Part shown: one piece after another, positions 1 to 4,740 of the stretch
How the letters are laid out: the number at the start of each line of letters is the position of its first letter
Position numbering within the stretch: the first letter of the stretch is position 1
Assembly: GCA_009776495.1 (NCBI GenBank)
Contig: WRNS01000054.1
Location: 1-6,547 of the forward strand
From: Methanobrevibacter sp.
GTDB taxonomy: Archaea; Methanobacteriota; Methanobacteria; Methanobacteriales; Methanobacteriaceae
DNA length: 6,547 bases
Reading direction: 5' to 3'
Notes under the pieces: generated by a model
What the model saw: the letters and a program-made list of their open reading frames with translations, nothing else
The model's database searches: none
What the model was told of the DNA's origin: nothing
Made by a program: the position numbers and the translations under genes

Positions 1-104
1 AATTAGTAAATTCTTTATAAATTTTTATAATATTTTATTACAATTTTTAAAATAATTATAATAATTTTGATTTTATCTAATAATAATCACAAATTGGTTA
101 AAAA
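1..104 (+). promoter_or_regulatory. AT-rich upstream region of rfcL with probable promoter
   Basis: This 104-bp stretch before rfcL has no recognisable gene. It contains several TATA-like sequences, the best being TTTATAAATTTTTATA near 14-29 and TTTAAAATAATTATA near 46-60, either of which could bind archaeal TBP. So much of the DNA is A/T that neither can be chosen with confidence. The ribosome binding site of rfcL is weak: GGTT at about 96-99, a few bases before the ATG, is the only G-rich element. The small clamp-loader gene rfcS, often next to rfcL in this order, is not visible and may lie beyond the left edge. Confidence 0.3.
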
Positions 105-1562
105 ATGCTTTTAACAGATAAATATAGACCTAAACTATTTAAAGAAATAATAGGTAATGGGAAACAAAAAAAAGAAATAGAAAGTTGGTTAGAAAATTGG
201 AAAAATGATATTCCCCAACCATGTTTACTCTTAATTGGTCCAGCTGGAACTGGAAAAACTAGTATTGCTCATATAATAGCTAGTCATTTTTCAGAATTCA
301 TAGAGCTAAATGCAAGTGATAAACGATCATTTGACATTATTATGAACACAGTGGGAGAGTCTGCTACAACACATTCTTTATATAGTAAAGAAAGGAAGTT
401 AATCATTTTAGATGAAGTAGATGGTATCCATGGAAATGACGATAGGGGAGGAACTCGAGCTATTGGAAAGATAATAAAAACATCCAAGCATCCTATTGTT
501 ATGACTGCTAATGATTTTTATAGCAAACGATTAACAAGTATTAAACCAAAATGCCAAGTAATAAAGATTAATAAAGTACATACTAATTCCATCAATGCAC
601 TTCTAAAGAAAATTTGTAAAGAAGAAGGTGTTGTTGCAGATCCAATAGCTATAAAGGAATTAGCTAAACGTTCTAATGGAGATATGAGATCAGCTTTGAA
701 TACTCTACAGGTGATAACAGATAAGGATAAAAAACTCGAATTATCTGATTTAGATATTATAAGCTCAAAGGATAATACAAATAATATTTTTGATAGTGTT
801 CGCAGGGTCTTGAAAAGTAAGAGCATAGATAAAATTAAAAAATCTCTGATGTTAGATGAGGATCCTACACTTGTGATGGAATATATTGCTGAGAATATAC
901 CAAGAGAATATGAAAAACCAAAGGAAATTAAAAAAGCTTATGAAATGATTAGTGAAGCTGATTTTTATTTTGGTAAGGCTAGATCCACTAGAAATTATAC
1001 ATATTGGAGATATGCAACTGAGTTCATGGGCTTAGGAGTAGCTTTAGCTAAAGACGAAACTTACAAAAAGTTTACAAGGTTAACTGGTTCAATGGCCTTT
1101 ACCTTGATGGGAAGAACTAGAGGAAAAAGAGCACTAAGAGATAGAATAACTGATAAAATGTCGAAAAAGCTTCATGTTTCCAGTAGTGTAGCTATTTCCA
1201 TGTTTCCCGAAATGGAAATTATGTTTGAAAACGATGAGGTGGCCTATGAAATAGCTAGTTATTTGGATCTGGATGATGATGAGATAAAGAGATTTAGGAA
1301 AAAGAAAATTCCTAAAAAAGTCATTAAGCTGATGGAAAAAAGAAAGTTAGAGGAAAAAGCTAAATCTAAAAAAATAAAAAGATCTTCATTTGAAGTAGCT
1401 ACAAAAATAGATGATAAAATAGATGTTGATAAAATAACAAAATCTAAAAATAATAATGAGGAAAATATCAGCAAAACTGAAGATTTAAGTACACAAAATG
1501 AAGAAAAAATTGAGAAAAAGAAAGAGGAAGATTCAGCTCAAAAGTCTCTATTTAGTTTTTAA
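105..1562 (+). CDS. rfcL: Replication factor C large subunit (clamp loader ATPase)
   Basis: This is the large subunit of the archaeal clamp loader, which with RfcS uses ATP to open and load the PCNA sliding clamp at primer-template junctions. The 485-residue product starts MLLTDKYRPK, the usual opening of the family. Visible motifs are Walker A GPAGTGKTS (45-53), Walker B ILDEVDG (101-107), sensor 1 TAND (134-137) and a sensor 2 region GDMRSALN (192-199). A helical collar domain follows at roughly 225-385. The tail from about 390 is Lys/Glu-rich and probably disordered, ending in QKSLFSF (479-485). That fits the PCNA-interacting pattern QxxLxxF and is the expected tail of archaeal RfcL. From memory the length is close to the M. 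thermautotrophicus protein, so the gene looks intact. It is convergent with the DUF4303-like gene. The ATG at 105 is preferred because the conserved KYRP opening follows it directly. Confidence 0.96.
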   Translation: MLLTDKYRPKLFKEIIGNGKQKKEIESWLENWKNDIPQPCLLLIGPAGTGKTSIAHIIASHFSEFIELNASDKRSFDIIMNTVGESATTHSLYSKERKLIILDEVDGIHGNDDRGGTRAIGKIIKTSKHPIVMTANDFYSKRLTSIKPKCQVIKINKVHTNSINALLKKICKEEGVVADPIAIKELAKRSNGDMRSALNTLQVITDKDKKLELSDLDIISSKDNTNNIFDSVRRVLKSKSIDKIKKSLMLDEDPTLVMEYIAENIPREYEKPKEIKKAYEMISEADFYFGKARSTRNYTYWRYATEFMGLGVALAKDETYKKFTRLTGSMAFTLMGRTRGKRALRDRITDKMSKKLHVSSSVAISMFPEMEIMFENDEVAYEIASYLDLDDDEIKRFRKKKIPKKVIKLMEKRKLEEKAKSKKIKRSSFEVATKIDDKIDVDKITKSKNNNEENISKTEDLSTQNEEKIEKKKEEDSAQKSLFSF

Positions 1563-1624
1563 TCTTTTCAAGATTTAATATTACAATTTTTGATACTTTT
1601 TAAGTTTTTTTAAAAGTAAAAAAA
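1561..1624. terminator. Probable bidirectional terminator between convergent genes
   Basis: A short hairpin, AATCTT-TTC-AAGATT (1561-1575), overlaps the rfcL stop codon. It is followed on the plus strand by T runs at 1587-1591, 1597-1601 and 1605-1611, which suit archaeal T-tract termination of rfcL. Directly after these lie A runs at 1612-1615 and 1618-1624, which are T runs on the minus strand and would serve the leftward DUF4303-like gene. The mirrored layout in the gap between converging genes supports termination in both directions. The assignment is by sequence pattern only. Confidence 0.5.
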
Positions 1625-1694
1625 GATTCAGCTTAAGAATATTCATTCGTTATAGTATTGAATTGTCTTTTTAAATCTTTGCATAAATCTAATC

Positions 1695-2294
1695 CTAATT
1701 TACACCTTTGTAGCGATTCAAAAATTCTTCATAAATTTTTTTTGAATTGAGTTTCTTGGCAGAATTGTTTTCAATTTCTTCTGCTCTATTATCATCACTC
1801 ATAGTTATAAAGTATGTTACTTCATCGTGATTAAATCCAAAAACATTTGCTTCTATCAATTCCTGAAAAGCTGCGGTAACCGTTTCAAAAAATAGTTCAG
1901 TTAATCTGGATTCTTCGATTAGTGCTACAAATTGTTCATATGTTTCATCAGGCGTTTGATTCGGGTTTTGTTTACTTATTTGATCATATATTGAACTTTT
2001 ATTTTCATATAATTCATCACTGAGTCTTGCTAACTGACTATCTCCATCGGAATATCCCCATTCACTAGGATTCCATTTTGTATTAGGATCATAACCTTCA
2101 TTTCCATATTTTGCATCTTTCTTTTTCAAAAATTCGTGAGTATTTACCCCAAGCCATAGTGTAATACAGTCACTGTCAGTTTCAAATGCAACTGCATAGG
2201 GCTTTTCATCTTCAAATTCTTCTCGCATTTTTGGGAATTGATTAGTCACGGCTTCTATAATTTTTTCTTTAACCTCTTGAAAAAAAGTCTCCAT
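1695..2294 (-). CDS. DUF4303-like protein of unknown function, possible orphan immunity protein
   Basis: The product has 199 residues, is acidic, and has no signal peptide or membrane segment, so it is probably cytoplasmic. Its layout resembles the DUF4303 family as I know it. An N-terminal helix (about 3-26) is followed by a YAVAFETDSD strand (33-42), the signature-like KWNPSEWGY (73-81), a long helical middle (85-150), the strand YFITMSDD (161-168) and a final helix ending EEFLNRYKG. DUF4303 members often occur near SUKH-type or other immunity genes of toxin systems, but their biochemical role is not established. No toxin gene is next to it. ATG at 2294 is preceded by GGAG (minus strand, 2305-2302) with a 7-base spacer, and the stop is TAG. 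A hand count gives about 33% G+C over 1741-2280, not clearly different from rfcL. The family assignment rests on recognition, not a search; a lineage-specific protein with a similar fold is the alternative. Confidence 0.7.
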   Translation of the reverse strand: METFFQEVKEKIIEAVTNQFPKMREEFEDEKPYAVAFETDSDCITLWLGVNTHEFLKKKDAKYGNEGYDPNTKWNPSEWGYSDGDSQLARLSDELYENKSSIYDQISKQNPNQTPDETYEQFVALIEESRLTELFFETVTAAFQELIEANVFGFNHDEVTYFITMSDDNRAEEIENNSAKKLNSKKIYEEFLNRYKGVN

Positions 2295-2415
2295 AAAATT
2301 TCTCCATGATAATAATTAATTATAATAATATGCATTTTTATGGCTTATACCCAACAGCTAATTGTTATTTTTAAATTATATCCTGTATTTCACACCTATA
2401 AAATCTTTTAGATTA
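2295..2415 (-). promoter_or_regulatory. Gap upstream of the DUF4303-like gene with possible promoter
   Basis: The 121-bp gap between the 299-residue gene and the DUF4303-like gene holds no gene. On the minus strand a TATA-like TTTAAAAATA (about 2374-2365) would give a leader of roughly 50 bases that includes the GGAG ribosome binding site at 2305-2302. A second AT block near 2310-2330 also resembles a TATA box, but transcription from it would begin too late to include that site. The gene may therefore have its own promoter, although read-through from upstream is possible. Confidence 0.3.
2401..2415 (-). terminator. Weak hairpin after the 299-residue gene
   Basis: Just downstream of the TGA stop, the minus strand has a small perfect hairpin with 5-bp arms (AATCT and AGATT around a 3-base loop, 2414-2402), followed by only a few T residues. 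This is a weak terminator candidate. If it does not function, aroE, the 299-residue gene and the DUF4303-like gene could share a transcript. Confidence 0.25.
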
Positions 2416-3315
2416 TCATCTTGAAAATTTTTCAATGAAATTAGCTGATTTTAATATATTTTCTTTATATTGAGGAACAAGTTCATCTAAAAATTCCATA
2501 AATGAATTAGCTATAGTTTTTGAATTATTTTCATAATTTAAAATATTATTATAATTATTAATATTATTTAATTTAATCTTTTTATTTTCATTATTTTTAA
2601 AATTAAAATTATTATCTGAAAGATTTTCAAAAAATAAGTTAATCCATTCATTTGAAACATTTATAAATGGATAAATAATTATATTATTATTTTTATCATT
2701 ATTTTCTAATTTATCATTTTTTATTTCATTTCCTGAAAAAATAGCTGATAAAATCGATTCTACTTCCTCATTTAAAGTTAAAGAAGAAGCTATAGCATTA
2801 ATATTCTTTTTTTCATTTATAGAAATATCCTTATTTTCATTTTTAGAAATATTCTTATTTTCATTTATCGATGAATCATAATTCAATTTAGAAATAGCTT
2901 CATCCATTGATGTAAAATTAGATTCAAATATAGTAATACCATATTTTCTCAAATATGGCTCTAACACAATTTCCAGTAGCTCATCTATTTTGCTTTGAGG
3001 TTTTAAAAGAAGGATATTATCTTTAGGATTTAATCTATCAGATAATATTTTGGAAGACCTAGCACAAATTTTTTGAAAAATAGTAGATCTAATGATTTCA
3101 ATTTCAGGAAAATATTTTTTAAAAGTTTCTTCTCTATTTTTTGAAAACTTTGAAAATCTAACATTGTTTATATAGATGGTATTTGGTGTGTAGCTAATGT
3201 ATCTAGTATCAATTCCTATGATTTTAAGTAGCCTTAAAACTTTATTTTTATTGTTTATATCAATAAAATCTGTATTAATCCAATAATCTTCTTGAGAAGG
3301 ATATTTTCCATCCAT
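2416..3315 (-). CDS. Putative degenerate PP-loop protein (TtuA/Ncs6/Ncs2-like), otherwise unrecognised
   Basis: The product has 299 residues and no confident name. Seen directly, four segments fall in the order expected of TtuA/Ncs6/TilS-type PP-loop enzymes. NILLLKPQSKIDELL (100-114) sits where the ATP-binding SGGxDS loop should be, but lacks it. AIASSLTLNEEVESIL (174-189) resembles the ATGHNLDDEAQTVL helix. NIIIYPFINVSNEWINLFF (211-229) resembles the RxKPLxxIxExE segment. FMEFLDELVPQY (272-283) resembles the C-terminal FLxxLExxxPG helix. No CxxC zinc motifs or paired catalytic cysteines are seen; the only Cys is in KICARSS (82-88). The inference is an inactive or altered paralogue, comparable to eukaryotic Ncs2, the partner of the tRNA-thiolating Ncs6. 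Asn-rich low-complexity stretches (145-173 and 200-262) interrupt it. It starts with ATG, lacks a clear ribosome binding site, follows aroE by 102 bp and ends in TGA. The coding call is firm; the family call is tentative. Confidence 0.6.
   Translation of the reverse strand: MDGKYPSQEDYWINTDFIDINNKNKVLRLLKIIGIDTRYISYTPNTIYINNVRFSKFSKNREETFKKYFPEIEIIRSTIFQKICARSSKILSDRLNPKDNILLLKPQSKIDELLEIVLEPYLRKYGITIFESNFTSMDEAISKLNYDSSINENKNISKNENKDISINEKKNINAIASSLTLNEEVESILSAIFSGNEIKNDKLENNDKNNNIIIYPFINVSNEWINLFFENLSDNNFNFKNNENKKIKLNNINNYNNILNYENNSKTIANSFMEFLDELVPQYKENILKSANFIEKFSR
2806..2877 (-). repeat. Three tandem 24-bp (8-codon) repeats inside the 299-residue gene
   Basis: Three consecutive 24-bp units encode DSSINENK (residues 147-154), NISKNENK (155-162) and DISINEKK (163-170). 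The DNA shares a core of TTTTCATTTA-like sequence on the plus strand. The units stay in frame and enlarge a hydrophilic linker between the N-terminal half and the conserved AIASSLTLNEEVE helix. They probably arose by slippage or unequal exchange and may vary in copy number between strains. Confidence 0.75.
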
Positions 3316-3417
3316 TTTATCGTTTCAGTATTTTATGTTATATTAAATTTTATTAAGAAATTAATCATATTAAATTAAATTTTATTAAATTATAAATTAT
3401 ATGAATCAATGATTAAC
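3316..3417 (-). promoter_or_regulatory. Gap between aroE and the 299-residue gene with candidate leaderless promoter
   Basis: On the minus strand, TTTAATATAAC (3347-3337) is a good TATA-like element centred about 27 bases before the ATG at 3315. This is the spacing at which transcription would begin at or very near the start codon. That fits the absence of a Shine-Dalgarno site and suggests a leaderless mRNA. The gene could instead be read through from aroE, as no strong terminator is visible in this 102-bp gap. Confidence 0.35.
3342..3388. repeat. Pair of 15-bp direct repeats
   Basis: The sequence ATTAAATTTTATTAA occurs exactly at 3342-3356 and again at 3374-3388, 32 bp apart start to start, in the gap between aroE and the 299-residue gene. 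The first copy overlaps the candidate TATA element. The spacing of about three helical turns would suit a regulator binding one face of the DNA. Both copies are pure A/T, so chance in AT-rich DNA is a real alternative. Confidence 0.5.
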
Positions 3418-4323
3418 TTATTTTATTTTATCCAAAAGAGCATTTTCCATAATTTCAATTGGAGCTTCTACACCAGTCCATATTTTAAAATTCTCGGCTC
3501 CTTGATATAAAAGCATTTTTAATCCAGAAATAGTCGTGGCATTAGCTTTTATAGCTTCTTTAAGTAAAACTGTTTTTTGAGGATTATAAACAATATCATT
3601 CACGATTAAATCAGGGTGCATATCTTTTGCAGTAGTTACTGGTTTGTCATTTACATTAGGGTGCATTCCTATAGGTGTTGTATCGATTAAAATATCCGCA
3701 TTTTTCAAATATTCATGAAGAGATTCGATTCCTCCATGGTTGAAATTTAAGTCAATGTGTGAGAAGTCTAGGGATATATTATCTATCTTAGAGTTATCTT
3801 TAAAATTAGCTGAAAGAAGGGTTTTAATATCGTATAAAAGTGATTTTGCCTTATTTATACTTCTGTTTACAATGGTTAATTTATTAACATTTGAAATAGC
3901 TATTTGAAAAGCTATTGCTCTTGCAGCTCCTCCTGCTCCAACTATCACCACATTTTTATCTTTTAATTTAGATACTTCTTCTATGGCTCGCACAGCTCCA
4001 ATACAATCGGTATTATATCCATAAGACTTTCCTGATGAAAATTTAATGGTATTTACAGCGCCTATTAAATTGGCCAAGACGTCAAATTTATCAATTTCAT
4101 TTAAAACTTTCCTTTTATGAGGAATAGTAACATTAAGGCCTTTTATATTCAAGGCTTTGGCTCCAGCTATTGCAGACGACAAATCTTGTTTTTTCACATT
4201 AAATGGAACATAAACATAATTCAATTTCAATGATTTAAAAGCTGCATTAAACATTGTTGGAGAAAAACTATGTTCTATGGGATCTCCAATCACACCAACA
4301 ATCTTTGTAGCTCCATTTATCAA
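3418..4323 (-). CDS. aroE: Shikimate dehydrogenase (NADP+)
   Basis: AroE catalyses the NADPH-dependent reduction of 3-dehydroshikimate to shikimate in the chorismate pathway to aromatic amino acids; it is cytoplasmic. The 301-residue product shows the shikimate-site SFS (19-21), NVTIPHK with catalytic Lys70 (64-70), Asn91 in GAVNT, Asp106 in the NTD motif, the NADP-binding glycine-rich GAGGAARA (129-136), an adenine-phosphate clamp NRS (153-155), and Gln274 in LLYQGAENF. All expected substrate and cofactor residues are present. The segment at about 165-200, between the NR motif and NADILIDTTPIGM, is somewhat longer than in bacterial enzymes. The start is TTG at 4323. It is supported by a strong AGGTG ribosome binding site five bases upstream, and there is no in-frame ATG nearby; the ATG seen close by (AAATGGAG) is out of frame. 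The gene diverges from hisS and is followed by the 299-residue gene on the same strand. Confidence 0.96.
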   Translation of the reverse strand: MINGATKIVGVIGDPIEHSFSPTMFNAAFKSLKLNYVYVPFNVKKQDLSSAIAGAKALNIKGLNVTIPHKRKVLNEIDKFDVLANLIGAVNTIKFSSGKSYGYNTDCIGAVRAIEEVSKLKDKNVVIVGAGGAARAIAFQIAISNVNKLTIVNRSINKAKSLLYDIKTLLSANFKDNSKIDNISLDFSHIDLNFNHGGIESLHEYLKNADILIDTTPIGMHPNVNDKPVTTAKDMHPDLIVNDIVYNPQKTVLLKEAIKANATTISGLKMLLYQGAENFKIWTGVEAPIEIMENALLDKIK

Positions 4324-4328
4324 GTTAA

Positions 4329-4333
4329 CACCT
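4329..4333 (-). promoter_or_regulatory. Ribosome binding site that decides the aroE TTG start
   Basis: The minus strand reads AGGTG followed by TTAAC and then TTG. AGGTG matches the archaeal anti-Shine-Dalgarno sequence and lies five bases before the TTG. This identifies TTG as the initiation codon of aroE. Confidence 0.8.
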
Positions 4334-4472
4334 AATTTTAATTTATTAAATTGAAAATATAATCTAAGAAAAACTTTTTATTTTATAATTTATAATACTA
4401 TTTATTATTTTTTTAATTAATTTAATTTTTTTCATCAATATAAAATTAAATTTTTTATTAATTTAAAATTTT

Positions 4473-4514
4473 AATATTTCAATTTTTAAAATAAAAATTT
4501 TTAATTGAAATATT
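4473..4514. repeat. Perfect 12-bp inverted repeat in the divergent region
   Basis: AATATTTCAATT (4473-4484) is matched exactly by its reverse complement AATTGAAATATT (4503-4514), with an 18-base A/T spacer. Each arm includes one G/C position, so this is more than simple A/T symmetry. It may be an operator, or a hairpin if transcribed. It lies about 150 bp from the aroE start and about 230 bp from the hisS start. Confidence 0.5.
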
Positions 4515-4626
4515 CATATATTTATTACTTTATTAAATTTGTTCAATTAAATTAACTTTTTACGATTTTTCATATAATTTAGTTGATTATAAACTAATAA
4601 TTCTTATATATATAATTATATAAAGT

Positions 4627-4652
4627 TTAATCAATAAATTATTATTGTTTAA
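4627..4652. repeat. Imperfect 11-bp inverted repeat upstream of hisS
   Basis: TTAATCAATAA (4627-4637) faces TTATTGTTTAA (4642-4652) across a 4-base ATTA spacer, with one mismatch in eleven positions. The core CAATAA/TTATTG is perfect. It lies just upstream of the candidate hisS TATA element at 4673 and so could be a regulator-binding site for hisS. Chance is possible at this base composition. Confidence 0.4.
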
Positions 4653-4728
4653 TTTTTAAGATTATAACTAAATTTATACATTGTGAGAAGGTCATTTTAA
4701 ATAAAATAAAAATTTATCCTGATTAAAT

Positions 4729-4733
4729 GGAGG
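4729..4733 (+). promoter_or_regulatory. Strong ribosome binding site that decides the hisS start
   Basis: GGAGG lies 7 bases before CTG (4741) and 10 before ATT (4744). It is 55 bases from the first in-frame ATG (4789), far too distant to serve it. The reading frame is closed by TAA at 4738-4740, so initiation must fall between 4741 and the conserved PRGTRDF codons. CTG at 4741 has the best spacing. Confidence 0.75.
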
Positions 4734-4740
4734 AATATAA

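Larger units (their letters stand above)
4324..4740. promoter_or_regulatory. 417-bp AT-rich divergent region between aroE and hisS
   Basis: No gene longer than a few codons is visible here. G+C is about 3% over 4381-4500 by hand count. For aroE, the minus strand has a TATA-like TTATAAAT (4395-4388), which would give a leader of about 40 bases. For hisS, TTTATACA (4673-4680) preceded by ACTAAA is the best TATA/BRE candidate, also with a leader of about 40 bases; TATATATATAATTATATA near 4604-4621 is an alternative. Two inverted repeats (4473-4514 and 4627-4652) lie between the two promoters. The gap is unusually long for two such genes, so it may also hold a small unrecognised RNA or regulator sites. 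Confidence 0.45.

Noticed and set aside
284..1474. Minus-strand open frames at 284-487, 518-826 and 1259-1474
   Set aside because: They lie wholly inside rfcL, which has clear motifs along its length. Their products are hydrophobic or low-complexity without recognisable domains.
1695..2294. Base composition of the DUF4303-like gene as proof of recent transfer
   Set aside because: Hand-counted G+C of about 33% is close to sampled parts of rfcL, so composition alone does not support transfer.
1561..2415. Similar small hairpins AATCTTTTCAAGATT (1561-1575) and AATCTTTTAGATT (2402-2414) as a shared element
   Set aside because: The arms are only 5-6 bp and such short matches are expected by chance in this AT-rich DNA; they are noted only as possible terminators.
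2806..2877. Short tandem repeats considered as a CRISPR-like array
   Set aside because: The units are only 24 bp, directly adjacent with no spacers, in frame within a gene, and no cas gene is present.
2416..3315. The 299-residue gene as a decaying pseudogene
   Set aside because: The frame is intact for 299 codons with conserved-looking helices between the Asn-rich stretches, and the repeats keep the frame, so selection on the protein seems likely.
4324..4740. A tRNA, riboswitch or T-box-like leader in the long divergent region
   Set aside because: No cloverleaf, no G/C-containing stems and no conserved riboswitch core could be seen; the sequence is almost entirely A/T.
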